Part shown: positions 6,334-14,672 of the stretch, piece by piece
How the letters are laid out: each line of letters begins with the position of its first letter
Position numbering within the stretch: the stretch's first letter is position 1
Origin: an uncultured Alistipes sp.
Lineage (GTDB): Bacteria > Bacteroidota > Bacteroidia > Bacteroidales > Rikenellaceae
Assembly (NCBI GenBank): GCA_900769445.1
Contig: CAAGGR010000069.1
Location: 1-29,399 of the forward strand
DNA: 29,399 bases
Direction: 5' to 3'
Made by a program: the position numbers and the translations under genes
Notes under the pieces: generated by a model
Databases searched by the model: none
Seen by the model: only the letters and a program-made list of their open reading frames with translations
Told to the model about the DNA's origin: nothing

Positions 6334-6813
6334 ATGAAAGGACGCAAAAAACTACCAGACAATATTAAGGCACTGCGTGGCACAGATCAGCCTTGCCGCA
6401 TGACCGACAAGCCCGCTGTGCAGACCTCGACCGTTATTAAGCTCCCGAAGGTAGGCTTGAAAGGAACTGCCAAGAAGGTCTTTGCAGTGGTTGCCACCGA
6501 GCTGATGCACAACAATCTCCTCGATGTCTATGGTGTTGATATGGTCGTTGCGTATGCACGCGAGATGGCTCTCTACCACGACATGATGGCGGACATAGAG
6601 AAGGAGGGAGTGACCATCGAGGTTATGACCAAGACGGGTGTCGTTACGCAGGTCAACCCGAAGCGCAAGGTTGCCGAAGGAGCACTCGCTGCCGCCAAGT
6701 CGCTGGCTGTGGAGTTCGGTATGACACCATCGAGCCGCAGCCGAGTGTCGGCAATACTTAACGACAACACACCAAAGGATGAGTTCGCAGAATTTGAAGA
6801 GATAGATGAGTAA
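6334..6813 (+). CDS. terS: Terminase small subunit (P27 family)
   Basis: A 159-residue protein that should recognise the phage packaging site and hand DNA to the large subunit. The basic N-terminus (MKGRKKLPDNIKALRGTDQP) is the P27-family signature. The middle (AKKVFAVVATELMHNNLLD, then VDMVVAYAREMALY) is the helical oligomerisation region, and the end (SLAVEFGMTPSSRSRVSAI) matches the family's conserved C-terminal FGLTPxSRxR motif. It overlaps the large subunit gene by 8 bases. The tandem repeats 100-160 bases upstream are plausible targets. Confidence 0.9.
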   Translation: MKGRKKLPDNIKALRGTDQPCRMTDKPAVQTSTVIKLPKVGLKGTAKKVFAVVATELMHNNLLDVYGVDMVVAYAREMALYHDMMADIEKEGVTIEVMTKTGVVTQVNPKRKVAEGALAAAKSLAVEFGMTPSSRSRVSAILNDNTPKDEFAEFEEIDE

Positions 6814-8473
6814 GACAAAGATACATACAGCCGAGGAGTATGCCCAGCAAGTGATGTCGGGCGAGGTGCTGGTGTGCGAGTATGTGCGCCTGGCGGTGGA
6901 ACGCTACTACAACGACCTCGATATCGCTCTCGACAGAGGGTGGTACTTCGACCGCAAGGCGGGAACTCGTGCCATCAACTTCATACAGAAGCTCAAACAC
7001 ACAAAGGGCGTGTGGGCAGGTCAGCGTTTCAAACTTGAGCCTTGGCAGCAGTTTATCATCTGGAACATCTTTGGCTGGATGAACGCTGACGGCACACGCA
7101 GGTTTCGCTATGCCTACATAGAGATCTCGCGTAAGAACGGCAAGACGATGCTCTCCGCGAGTACGGGACTGCTGATGCTCTTTGCCGATGGCGAGTCGCG
7201 CCCAGAGGTCTATTCTGCTGCTACGGTCAAAGACCAGGCGAAGCTCTGCTTCTCGGATGCGGTGGCTATTGTCAAGGCGACAGACCTCAAAAACTATCTC
7301 ACCCCTTATCGCAACTCCATAACCTACGAGCTGAAGGGCGGCACGATGAAGCCACTCTCCTCGGACTATGGTACACACGATGGTCTCTCGCCCTCGTGTG
7401 CCATCATCGATGAGTTTCATGCGCACAAAGATAGCGGCATGTTCGATGTCCTTAAGTCGGCATTTGGCGCGAGGCGTCAACCACTTATGTTCATCATTAC
7501 CACCGCAGGCTTCAACAAGGCGGGTGTCTGCTATGCCTACCGCGACAATGTTATCAAGGTGCTGCGAGGGGTCAATATCGATGACAGCTTGTTCGGCATC
7601 ATCTACACCCAGGACTCGAAGGAGGAGTGGGAAGACCCGAAGATGTGGGTCAAGTCCAATCCCAACCTCGGAGTGTCGGTCTCTGCCGAGTACCTTGCCG
7701 ACCAGGTCAAGGATGCAAAGAACAGACCCGAAGCGGTGCGCAATGTGCTGACAAAGAATTTCAACCTCTGGGTAGATGCAGAGCGCACCTGGATACTCGA
7801 TGAGAAGTGGATGCAGTGTGTTGGCACGACACCATTGGAGTCGCTGCGTGGCTGCGAGTGCTGGGGAGGTCTCGACCTCTCGAATGTCTCGGATATCACT
7901 GCCTTTGTGTTACTCTTCCACGAGAACGACAAGTTCCAGATCGTGCCTCTCTTCTGGATACCCGAAGAGAAAATGCTGGAGAAGATACGCAAGGAGAATA
8001 TCAACTACGACCGCTGGGTGGCTGATGGCTATGTAAAGGTTACTTCGGGCAATGTCATCGACTACGACTTTGTCAAGGCTGACATCCTCCGCACCATCGA
8101 GGCGTACAACCTGCGCTCGGCAGCCTACGATAGGTGGAACTCCTCGCAGACCATCATAGACCTACAGAACGAGGACATGGAGTGTAACCCTTTCGGGCAG
8201 GGCTATGGCTCGATGTCAGCTCCCACGAAGGAGTTTGAGAAGCTCGTCTTGACGGAGCGTATCGAGCACTTCGGCAACCCCGTACTGCGCTGGATGCTCT
8301 CCTCGACAGTCGTTATGACCGACCCTGCGGGCAACATCAAACCCGACAAGGCGAAGTCTGCACAAAAGATTGACGGCATCGTTGCCGCGATAATGGCTCT
8401 GGGCGAGTGGATGACCGCCCAAGCCGATGAAGACAACAACCCTTATAACCAGAGAGGAATGCTATCGCTATGA
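6806..8473 (+). CDS. terL: Terminase large subunit (HK97/Terminase_1 type)
   Basis: A 555-residue packaging motor and nuclease. In the ATPase domain, SRKNGKT (108-114, Lys113) is the variant Walker A of this family and AIIDEFHAH carries Walker B with Asp202 and Glu203. In the nuclease domain, GGLDLS (Asp357), AAYDRWNSS (Asp442) and KIDGIVAAIMAL (Asp523) supply the expected acidic metal ligands. The length is normal. It follows TerS with an 8-base overlap and itself overlaps the next small gene by 4 bases (ATGA), indicating coupled translation of the packaging genes. Confidence 0.95.
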   Translation: MSKTKIHTAEEYAQQVMSGEVLVCEYVRLAVERYYNDLDIALDRGWYFDRKAGTRAINFIQKLKHTKGVWAGQRFKLEPWQQFIIWNIFGWMNADGTRRFRYAYIEISRKNGKTMLSASTGLLMLFADGESRPEVYSAATVKDQAKLCFSDAVAIVKATDLKNYLTPYRNSITYELKGGTMKPLSSDYGTHDGLSPSCAIIDEFHAHKDSGMFDVLKSAFGARRQPLMFIITTAGFNKAGVCYAYRDNVIKVLRGVNIDDSLFGIIYTQDSKEEWEDPKMWVKSNPNLGVSVSAEYLADQVKDAKNRPEAVRNVLTKNFNLWVDAERTWILDEKWMQCVGTTPLESLRGCECWGGLDLSNVSDITAFVLLFHENDKFQIVPLFWIPEEKMLEKIRKENINYDRWVADGYVKVTSGNVIDYDFVKADILRTIEAYNLRSAAYDRWNSSQTIIDLQNEDMECNPFGQGYGSMSAPTKEFEKLVLTERIEHFGNPVLRWMLSSTVVMTDPAGNIKPDKAKSAQKIDGIVAAIMALGEWMTAQADEDNNPYNQRGMLSL

Positions 8474-8745
8474 GTCGCAAACGCAAGATTACCAAATACC
8501 AGCTCGCCCAGCGCGAAGTGGTGGAGCGTGAGCTCGAAGCCATCGCTCCTCTCTCGGCAGAGCACCTCCGCCTGCTCTCGACCGAGGGGTTTATCGATTA
8601 CTACCTCCGTATGGCGGAGCTCTATCCAACACGCGAGGATGCTTATGAGCGTCTGGAGGTGTTCTACAAGCGTATATTCCACAGACGCAAGTACGCTGAC
8701 ATGCGCTCTCTGCTTAGACGCATCAAACAACTATACGATTTATAG
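8470..8745 (+). CDS. Hypothetical protein between TerL and portal
   Basis: A 91-residue, very basic, helix-rich protein (MSRKRKITKYQLAQREVVER, then EAYERLEVFYKRIFHRRKYADMR split by turns). It has no cysteines, signal or membrane segment. Its ATG overlaps the terminase stop, and a gap of 67 bases separates it from the portal gene, so it belongs to the packaging operon. I do not recognise the family. A DNA-binding helper for packaging would fit the charge and location but is not shown. Confidence 0.7.
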   Translation: MSRKRKITKYQLAQREVVERELEAIAPLSAEHLRLLSTEGFIDYYLRMAELYPTREDAYERLEVFYKRIFHRRKYADMRSLLRRIKQLYDL

Positions 8746-8782
8746 GTGACCGATGGTCATTTATTAACCCTTATTCAGAGCA

Positions 8783-8790
8783 TAAGTTTG
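8783..8790 (+). promoter_or_regulatory. Possible -7 element before the portal gene
   Basis: TAAGTTTG matches the Bacteroidetes TAnnTTTG consensus 22 bases before the portal GTG. No TTG is present 20 bases upstream, so the promoter is half-supported. Confidence 0.3.
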
Positions 8791-8812
8791 CACCAAACAA
8801 AACGCAACAACG

Positions 8813-10111
8813 GTGTCAAACTTTCTCATTGATCTATTCACTCGTATTCACTCTGCTTTCCGAGGGGAGAGGCGCATGACATCTGCTGAGTTCGAGTCAG
8901 CAGTGAATGACGCACTCCTCTCTGACACCGTTTCTGACAACACTCGCACACCTATCGTTACCGAGGAGGGAGCTCTTGGCATCTCTGCGGTATGGGCGTG
9001 CATCCGCATACTATCGGAGACGATCGGCTCTCTACCAATTCATCTCTACAGACGCACCGAGAAGGGGCGTGAAAAGGTCTCTTGTTCTACCCAATTGAAT
9101 GTCCTCAATCGTCCTAACGAGTACAGCGGTCGTTATGCACTCTTGCAGCACTTGATGATCGGCTGTACTCTTTGGGGCAACGGGTATGCGCGTATCTACC
9201 GCGATAAGAAGTATCGCCCAGAGCGCATTCTCTTCCTGCACCCGACAGAGATTGAGCCTATTCTCACTCACGACGACCACCTCTTCTACCGCGATAGCAC
9301 AGGACTATTCCTGCCACCAGAAGATATTATACACCTCAAAGGCGTATCGACAAATGGTTACAAGGGTTTGAGTCCTATCCAGGTACACCGCCTAAACCTC
9401 GGTCTAGCAGTGTCATCGCTTATGTACGGCCTGCGCTTCTTCAACCAGGGTGGCAATATGTCGGGTGTCTTCAAGTACCCATCAACCCTCAAACCAGAGG
9501 CCTACCAACGCTTAAAGCACGATCTCATCGCTCAATCTACGGGTCTGCACAACGCCCACACTCCACTGCTGTTGGAGGGCGGCATGACCTATGAACGCAT
9601 ATCTATTCCACCAGAGGACGCACAATTCATCGCAACACGCAAGTTCCAGAAGACCGAGGTAGCAACCATCTACGGAGTACCTCCGCATATGATTGCAGAC
9701 CTGGAACGCGCCACCAATAACAACATCGAGCACCAGGGCATGGAGTTCGTGCAGTACTGCCTTATGCCCTACATCGTGCGTCTGGAGGAGGAGTTCAACC
9801 GTAAACTACTCCGCGAGGATGAGTTTGAGGAGTTTTACTTCCTCTTCTCTCTCAATGGTCTACTGCGTGGCGATGCGAAGACTCGCTCCGAATACTACAA
9901 GAACATGAACTTGATCGGCTCTATGTCAGCCAATGAGATACGCGCCCTGGAGGATATGAACGCCTATGAGGGTGGCGATGAGTATTTCGTGCAGGCAAAT
10001 ATGCAGTCGGTCAAGGTGGCTCTCAACCCGCCCGCCACAGCACCCGCCACGCCCGCCATAGCACCAACACCTAACACCCAAGATGAAGATGACAAAGACG
10101 AAAAAGAGTAA
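8813..10111 (+). CDS. Portal protein (HK97 family)
   Basis: A 432-residue portal, forming the ring through which DNA enters and leaves the capsid. Family features include ISAVWACIRILSETIGSLPI near residue 50, LLQHLMIGCTLWGNGYARI, the EDIIHLKGVSTNGYKGLSPI clip/wing segment, and IYGVPPHMIADLERATNNNI with its conserved Asn. The final 30 residues are Pro/Ala- and acidic-rich and probably disordered. The start is GTG at 8813 (MSNFLIDLF). No ATG in frame fits until well inside the conserved region, apart from Met22 (MTSAEFES). The end overlaps the protease gene by 29 bases. Confidence 0.95.
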   Translation: MSNFLIDLFTRIHSAFRGERRMTSAEFESAVNDALLSDTVSDNTRTPIVTEEGALGISAVWACIRILSETIGSLPIHLYRRTEKGREKVSCSTQLNVLNRPNEYSGRYALLQHLMIGCTLWGNGYARIYRDKKYRPERILFLHPTEIEPILTHDDHLFYRDSTGLFLPPEDIIHLKGVSTNGYKGLSPIQVHRLNLGLAVSSLMYGLRFFNQGGNMSGVFKYPSTLKPEAYQRLKHDLIAQSTGLHNAHTPLLLEGGMTYERISIPPEDAQFIATRKFQKTEVATIYGVPPHMIADLERATNNNIEHQGMEFVQYCLMPYIVRLEEEFNRKLLREDEFEEFYFLFSLNGLLRGDAKTRSEYYKNMNLIGSMSANEIRALEDMNAYEGGDEYFVQANMQSVKVALNPPATAPATPAIAPTPNTQDEDDKDEKE

Positions 10112-10811
10112 CCAGATAGAGGTGCGCTGCAACATCAGCGACCTCAAAGTCGAGAGCCGTCAAGCCTCCGAGAGCAGAACGATTGTCGGCTATGCCGCCA
10201 AGTTCGAGCGTTGGAGTGAGCCTATCATGGGCTGGTTTCGCGAGAAGATAGACCGCGATGCCTTCTCCGAGTGCGATGTTACCGATGTGATTATGTGCTT
10301 CAACCACAATATAGACTCCATCCTCGCCCGCACCACCAGCGGAACACTCACGCTCTCGACCGATGAGGAGGGACTTCGCTTCGAGTTCGAGGCTCCCGCA
10401 ACCTCGCTCGGCAACGACATGGTGGAGCTGGTACGCAGGGGCGACATCTCGAAGTGCTCCTTCAAATTTACGGTCGAGGAGGACGAGTGGCGATATGCTG
10501 ACAAGCAAAACCAGATGGAGTACGATGAGCGCACCATCCGCAAGATCGACAAGCTCTACGATGTGTCGCTGGTGGTCTATCCCGCCTACAACGACACCGA
10601 AGCAGGTCTCCGCCACCTCGAAGAGCGCAAACAGCAATACCTAAATACCCAACACCATGAAGAAGATCATCCAGACTCTACGCAGGGCGTGGCAGTGGAC
10701 ACTCCGCAGAGTGATATTGCCGACAGCCAAGTGGCTCGTGAGGGTGCTGCAAAAGTTCATCCAGCATCACGAGCAAGACTAACCCAACAACTCAAACTTA
10801 AAAACCAATAA
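10083..10811 (+). CDS. Prohead protease (HK97 U35 type)
   Basis: A serine protease that trims the capsid protein's N-terminal delta domain during head maturation. The catalytic His75 lies in CFNHNID and Ser126 in KCSFKF, the standard U35 arrangement. GYAAKFERWS near residue 36 and VSLVVYPAYNDTEAG near 161 are also family-typical. The recognisable domain ends about residue 180. The remaining 60 residues are low-complexity (Gln, Asp, Ala rich), and this part of the DNA carries another open frame (10657-10782). A usual U35 protease is about 180-220 residues, so the tail is longer than needed. ATG at 10083 overlaps the portal end; Met3 is an equally possible start. Confidence 0.92.
   Translation: MKMTKTKKSNQIEVRCNISDLKVESRQASESRTIVGYAAKFERWSEPIMGWFREKIDRDAFSECDVTDVIMCFNHNIDSILARTTSGTLTLSTDEEGLRFEFEAPATSLGNDMVELVRRGDISKCSFKFTVEEDEWRYADKQNQMEYDERTIRKIDKLYDVSLVVYPAYNDTEAGLRHLEERKQQYLNTQHHEEDHPDSTQGVAVDTPQSDIADSQVAREGAAKVHPASRARLTQQLKLKNQ
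10657..10782 (+). CDS. Possible 41-residue basic amphipathic peptide inside the protease gene
   Basis: In the +1 frame relative to the protease there is an ATG-started 41-residue frame (MKKIIQTLRRAWQWTLRRV at its start, IQHHEQD at its end). It has a strongly basic, Trp-containing amphipathic pattern that looks more protein-like than the overlapping low-complexity protease tail. It stops 32 bases before the capsid start, and its leader (AATACCCAACACC) and following gap resemble the gene junctions elsewhere in this phage. Either it is a real overlapping gene, or the host frame has lost its way. The function is unknown; membrane interaction is a guess from the pattern. Confidence 0.35.
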   Translation: MKKIIQTLRRAWQWTLRRVILPTAKWLVRVLQKFIQHHEQD

Positions 10812-10814
10812 CCT

Positions 10815-12017
10815 ATGGGAAAACTTAAAGCATTAAAGGAGAAACGCGCTTCTGCTTACAAGGCTCTGGAGCAGATGCGTCAGGAGTGTGACGGCAGAGA
10901 GTTTACTGCCGAAGAGCAGCAGCGATGGGACAAGATGCTTGCCGACTACGACCAGGCTGACGAGGCTGTCGAGGCGGAGGAGCGTTTCGTGGACATCCAG
11001 CGCAAGCAGGCAGAGGAACGCTACCAGCAGGTGCGCCCCGACAATAGCAAAAACGAGGAGCGTGAGCAGGCAGAGTATCGCTCGGCATTCAACGACTACA
11101 TCCTCAATGGTGCAAATGGCATCTCCACAGAGAGCCGCGCCATCATCGCCCAGCGCGACAAACTCGCAGGCTTGTCGGCAGGTGTGCTTATCCCTACCGA
11201 GCTGGCTTCGAGCATCGAGGTAGCGTTGAAGACCTACGGAGGTATGTTCGAGGCGGGAGAACTGTTCCACACCTCACGCGGTGGCGACCTCACGCTTCCG
11301 ACTATTAACGACACCGATGCCAAGGCAGTCATCGTAGCGGAGTACACGCAGAACACGCGCAGAACTCCGACCTTCGGCTCGGTAACGCTCAAGGCTCACA
11401 CCTATCGTACACCGACCATCCCTATCTCGGAGGAGTTGATGCAGGACTCTGCCTTCAACCTCGATGCGGTGCTGACCAACCTCATGAGCGAGTCCTTCGG
11501 CAGAGGTATCAACGAGCACCTCACGCTCGGTACGGGAACGGGACAACCCAAGGGCATCGTCACCTGCGCCACTGCGTGTGCAGATAAGGCTGCTGCGAAT
11601 GCCATCACTCTTGACAACATCATCGATCTGATGAAGTCGGTGGATGCGGCATACGCCCGCAACGGTAAGTTCATGTTCAACCGCAACACGCTCTACGAGC
11701 TGATGCGTGTCAAAGACCTCACTGGTCGCTTCATCTGGCAGGAGGGTACGCGCGATGGTCTACCTGCAACACTCTTCGGTAAGCCGTACATCGTCAACGA
11801 TGACATGGCAGACATTGGCGCAGGCAACGCCTCGGTGTTGTTTGGCGATCTGAAGAAGTACAAGATCCGTATGGTCAAGTCCTTCCGCGTGAAGCGTCTC
11901 AACGAGCTCCTGGCAGAGTACCTCTCCATTGGTCTGTTAGGCTTCGCCCGCGTGGACGGTATGCTCCTGGATGCAGGCACAAACCCCGTCAAGAAGCTCG
12001 TACACGCTGCCAATTAG
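10815..12017 (+). CDS. Major capsid protein (HK97 fold)
   Basis: A 400-residue capsid subunit. Residues 1-75 are a charged coiled coil (KALKEKRASAYKALEQMRQE onward), matching the delta/scaffold domain that the upstream protease removes. The HK97-fold body has the typical GVLIPTELASSIEVALKTYG, TIPISEELMQDSAFNLDAVL, the glycine-rich HLTLGTGTGQPKGIV loop and the C-terminal LLGFARVDGMLLD. Expected cleavage is somewhere between residues 80 and 110, but I cannot fix the site. It is first after a 32-base gap and likely highly translated (leader AAAAACCAATAACCT). Confidence 0.95.
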   Translation: MGKLKALKEKRASAYKALEQMRQECDGREFTAEEQQRWDKMLADYDQADEAVEAEERFVDIQRKQAEERYQQVRPDNSKNEEREQAEYRSAFNDYILNGANGISTESRAIIAQRDKLAGLSAGVLIPTELASSIEVALKTYGGMFEAGELFHTSRGGDLTLPTINDTDAKAVIVAEYTQNTRRTPTFGSVTLKAHTYRTPTIPISEELMQDSAFNLDAVLTNLMSESFGRGINEHLTLGTGTGQPKGIVTCATACADKAAANAITLDNIIDLMKSVDAAYARNGKFMFNRNTLYELMRVKDLTGRFIWQEGTRDGLPATLFGKPYIVNDDMADIGAGNASVLFGDLKKYKIRMVKSFRVKRLNELLAEYLSIGLLGFARVDGMLLDAGTNPVKKLVHAAN

Positions 12018-12044
12018 TAGTAACCGCAAATTAAATCGCAAACT

Positions 12045-12368
12045 ATGTCAGTCCCCATTTCATTAGAACTCGCAAAGGCGCACCTCCGCATTGGAGATGA
12101 TACCTCGCTCGATACGCTTATCGAGCAGTATCTGGAGATGGCTTTCGCTATTGCCGAGGATTATACCAATCGGAAGCTCACAGAGGGTTACTCTGAGGAA
12201 AACCTCCCTGCGTCCATTCGAGCAGCGATTCTTCTGATCCTGGGGGCTCTTTTTGACAACGAAGCCGATGTAGTTGTTGGTCGCTCGGTGGCGCAGCTGC
12301 CACTCACTGCTGAGAAGCTCCTCCAACCTTGGCGTGTCCACCCTTATAGCAACGAGAACGATGTTTAA
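12045..12368 (+). CDS. Head-tail connector (gp6-like)
   Basis: A 107-residue helical protein of the phage gp6-like connector family, which forms a ring under the portal. The N-terminal SLELAKAHLRIGDDTSLDTL, then IEQYLEMAFAIAEDYTNRKL and IRAAILLILGALFDNE, follow the family pattern (LxExKxHLRI, D..I...L..A......T.R.L). It lies directly after the capsid gene, as in HK97-like genomes, and overlaps the next gene by 8 bases. Confidence 0.85.
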   Translation: MSVPISLELAKAHLRIGDDTSLDTLIEQYLEMAFAIAEDYTNRKLTEGYSEENLPASIRAAILLILGALFDNEADVVVGRSVAQLPLTAEKLLQPWRVHPYSNENDV

Positions 12369-12672
12369 CCACCGCATAGAGATACACGAGTACCGCGAGG
12401 TACGCGATGCCTACAACGACCGCACGAAGGAGCTGCAGCGCGTAGCCGTATGCTACGCCCAGCGCACCGAGGCGGGCGGCAGGGAGAATCTCTATGCAGG
12501 TCGCATCGTCCACGAGAACGAGGTGGTCTACACCATCCGCTATCGTGCAGGCTTGCTGGCGGGAATGGTCGTCAAGGATGGGGAGTCGCTACGCAAGATA
12601 ACCTCCGTACACGAGGAGGGACGCAGGTGGAGATTGCACCTAAAAACCACAAAGACAGATGCTGAAGATTGA
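12361..12672 (+). CDS. Head closure / head-tail adaptor protein
   Basis: A 103-residue mostly beta protein (MFNHRIEIHEYREVRDAYND at its start; ENEVVYTIRYRAGLLAGMVV and the end RRWRLHLKTT). This matches phage head-tail joining proteins of the SPP1 gp16/HK97 gp7 type, which plug the connector. I chose ATG 12361, because a longer frame from 12274 only adds sequence overlapping the connector gene. It ends with a 14-base overlap with the next gene. Confidence 0.8.
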   Translation: MFNHRIEIHEYREVRDAYNDRTKELQRVAVCYAQRTEAGGRENLYAGRIVHENEVVYTIRYRAGLLAGMVVKDGESLRKITSVHEEGRRWRLHLKTTKTDAED

Positions 12673-13186
12673 GGTTAAAGGCTACCAGGAGGCGAAGGCA
12701 CTGCTCGACCAGCTGCCGAACAATATGCAGAAGCGTATGCTCCTGGCGGCACTTCGCTCCTCGGCAAAGCCGATGTTGCAGGGCGCAAAGAGCAAAGTGC
12801 CCGTAAGGTCAGGTAGGCTCAAACGCCAGCTGCGCATCGTGCGCTTCCGTGATCGCAGTGCTTCCAAGTCGGAGGTGTCGATAGCGGTAAAACCCGTCTT
12901 CGAGAAGACCAAGAAGAAGGGCGCGATCAACCAATACTATGGCAAGTTTATCCACGAAGGAACAGCCAACCCGCGTGTGCCACGCAAGAGGGGCAAGACT
13001 CTCGTCTTCGAGAACGCTTCGGGCGAGAAGATCTTTGTTAAGAGCGTAAAGGGCATTCGTCCTACGCCCTACCTGGAGCAGGCGTACACCGAGAACTCGG
13101 AGCGCGTGGTGGCATCCTTCGGAGATGAACTCGCAACGGCAGTCGAAAAATTTGTAAACCGAAACTTCAAACCCGTAGAGAAATGA
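12659..13186 (+). CDS. HK97 gp10-like tail component
   Basis: A 175-residue protein of the HK97-gp10 family, thought to act at the head-tail junction or tail completion. Typical features are LRSSAKPMLQGAKSKVPVRS with the following GRLKRQLRI, YGKFIHEGTANPRVP, and the PTPYLEQAYTENSERV segment near the end. It overlaps the gene before by 14 bases and the DUF3168-like gene by 4 (ATGA), the standard order for this family. Confidence 0.88.
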   Translation: MLKIEVKGYQEAKALLDQLPNNMQKRMLLAALRSSAKPMLQGAKSKVPVRSGRLKRQLRIVRFRDRSASKSEVSIAVKPVFEKTKKKGAINQYYGKFIHEGTANPRVPRKRGKTLVFENASGEKIFVKSVKGIRPTPYLEQAYTENSERVVASFGDELATAVEKFVNRNFKPVEK

Positions 13187-13539
13187 CCGATTTCAAAGTC
13201 GAGATACTCGCCCTTTTGGAGGCGGCACTTCCAGAGTTGGGCGACCGCATCCAGGCGGGAGCTGTCGATGAACGCACAGCCACGCCCTTTGCTGCTTATA
13301 CCACGCCCGAAGAGACTCCCATACGCACCAAGAGTGGCATTGCTGGCTATCTGACAACCTTTGAGGTGTCGCTCTACGATAAGCGCATCGCTTCGCTCGA
13401 ACTACTGCGCCACAGAGTGATTGCCGCCCTGGAGCGCAAGGAACTGGGTGAGAAGGTGTGCACCTATCGCTCCTCGACTACGGACTACTATCCCGACTAC
13501 GACCTACATGGTGCTACGATGACATTTAGAATTGTGTAA
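13183..13539 (+). CDS. Tail terminator/completion protein (DUF3168-like)
   Basis: A 118-residue alpha/beta protein. The N-terminal helix KVEILALLEAALPELGDRIQ is followed by PFAAYTTPEETPI, YLTTFEVSLYDKR and LRHRVIAALERKELG. This is the gpU/DUF3168 pattern of proteins that cap the finished tail tube. It lies between a gp10-like gene and the tail tube gene, as expected. The assignment is by pattern and position. Confidence 0.75.
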   Translation: MTDFKVEILALLEAALPELGDRIQAGAVDERTATPFAAYTTPEETPIRTKSGIAGYLTTFEVSLYDKRIASLELLRHRVIAALERKELGEKVCTYRSSTTDYYPDYDLHGATMTFRIV

Positions 13540-13558
13540 CCCAATAACCCTATAACCT

Positions 13559-13987
13559 ATGGCTGAAACTGATAACAGAAAAATTGTGCAAGGCGAGGAT
13601 ATCATCATCCTCCTGGACGACAAGCCTACGCTCCACGCCACCACGCACAACCTCAAAGTAGACCTCGAACTCAAGGATATCCGCACCAAGGATACCAATG
13701 GCAAGGAGAAGTTCCCTGGCGACATCTCGTGGTCGGTAGATGGCGATGGCCTTGTGGTCATCGACCCCGCACTCTCAACCTCGCACACCTCCGAGGATAT
13801 TCTCGGCTTGGTGCTCTCCAAGAAGCTCGTGAAGGTGGTATTGAAGTCGCCCGTATCGGGACTCAAGAAGACCTACTCTGGCGAGGGATACATCACTTCG
13901 TTCTCGCTCTCAACGCCTGCGGGCGACAACTCAACCTACAATTTCTCACTTTCGGGTAGTGGCGACCTCACACCCGCAACAACCTAA
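13559..13987 (+). CDS. Major tail tube protein
   Basis: A 142-residue protein that should polymerise into the tail tube. It is almost all beta (DIIILLDDKPTLHATTHNL, then KVDLELKDIRTKDTNG and GYITSFSLSTPAGDNSTYNF), the pattern of the TP901-1 major tail protein family. HATTHNLKVDLEL with RTKDTNGKEKFPGDISW is a family-like core. It is followed 5 bases later by the assembly chaperone gene, the usual order. There is no Ig-like addition at the C-terminus. Confidence 0.85.
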   Translation: MAETDNRKIVQGEDIIILLDDKPTLHATTHNLKVDLELKDIRTKDTNGKEKFPGDISWSVDGDGLVVIDPALSTSHTSEDILGLVLSKKLVKVVLKSPVSGLKKTYSGEGYITSFSLSTPAGDNSTYNFSLSGSGDLTPATT

Positions 13988-13992
13988 CGCCT

Positions 13993-14352
13993 ATGGCAGA
14001 GATTACTATCAAGGGTAAAGCCTACCCGATACACTTCGGACTGCGCACGCTCAACCGCTTTGCCATAATGCGGAACGAGGAGTTCTCGGACATCCTCACA
14101 GCCAAGAACGCTCTGGCATCGTTCGATGCGATTGTCGAGCTGGCAGTGATGGGTCTGAACGATGGCGCGGAGCGTGCTGGCTGCGACCACCGCTTTACCG
14201 AGAACGATGTGTGGGACATCTTCGAGGAGGAGCCAGAGTTGATACTCATCGTAAGCGAGATGTTCGTGGAGAGCATTACACCGCTGGCAGAGAGGCTCGG
14301 CAAGCTCCCAAAAAACTCGAAACGCCCAACGACCAAGAGGAGACAAAAGTAA
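13993..14352 (+). CDS. Tail assembly chaperone, short form (gpG-like)
   Basis: A 119-residue protein that would coat the tape measure during tail assembly. It has an N-terminal beta segment (EITIKGKAYPIHFGLRTLNR) then helices with acidic patches (DVWDIFEEEPELILIVSEMF). The C-terminus in frame zero is a short basic tail (RPTTKRRQK) reached only when ribosomes do not shift. Its position after the tail tube gene and the canonical slippery site near the end are the main evidence. Confidence 0.85.
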   Translation: MAEITIKGKAYPIHFGLRTLNRFAIMRNEEFSDILTAKNALASFDAIVELAVMGLNDGAERAGCDHRFTENDVWDIFEEEPELILIVSEMFVESITPLAERLGKLPKNSKRPTTKRRQK

Positions 14353-14672
14353 CCTACGAGTTATGGTACTCCATTGCCGTTGGGCAGATGGGAATGCGTC
14401 CCCAGGAGTTCGAGCAGATGACCGCTGCCGAGTTCTACTACGCCTGGGTCGGCTGGTCGAGCCGCCAGGTGGAGCTGCAGCAGCAAGCCTGGGAGCGAAC
14501 ACGCTGGGAGGCGTGGGTGCTGACCTCCATTCAGCTCGACAAGAAAGACCGCAAGCCTATGCACGAGATGTATCCACTGCCCTGGGATAAGGCTGACATA
14601 ACACCACCAGAACTCACAATCGAAGAGCGCAGAGAGCGCGTAAACGAAATAATGCAATGTATCGAAAAGTAA
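13993..14672 (+). CDS. Tail assembly chaperone, frameshifted long form (gpGT-like)
   Basis: A -1 shift at A AAA AAC (14310-14316) leaves frame zero after codon 108 and continues with LETPNDQEETKVTYELWYSI to the stop at 14670-14672, for a product of about 226 residues. The extension is Trp- and Gln-rich (FYYAWVGWSS, then QQQAWERTRWEAW). In lambda and many siphoviruses the minor GT product binds the tape measure and tail tube, and its ratio to G matters for assembly. The downstream frame has no well-placed start of its own for this region, which favours frameshifting. The last 16 bases overlap the following lipoprotein gene. Confidence 0.85.
14310..14316 (+). promoter_or_regulatory. -1 ribosomal frameshift site A AAA AAC
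   Basis: In the reading frame from 13993 the codons are CCA AAA AAC, so the heptamer fits X XXY YYZ exactly. The overlapping CCCAAAA heptamer at 14307-14313 is also in phase. After the shift the next codon is CTC at 14316. I do not see an obvious downstream pseudoknot by eye. Confidence 0.88.

Noticed and set aside
6758..7480. 240-residue frame on the minus strand
   Set aside because: It is opposite the terminase large subunit ATPase and has no recognisable domain.
14211..14672. Independent gene in the chaperone region
   Set aside because: Its start lies in the middle of the gpG-like gene and its first 35 codons are an out-of-frame copy; the slippery site explains the downstream frame.
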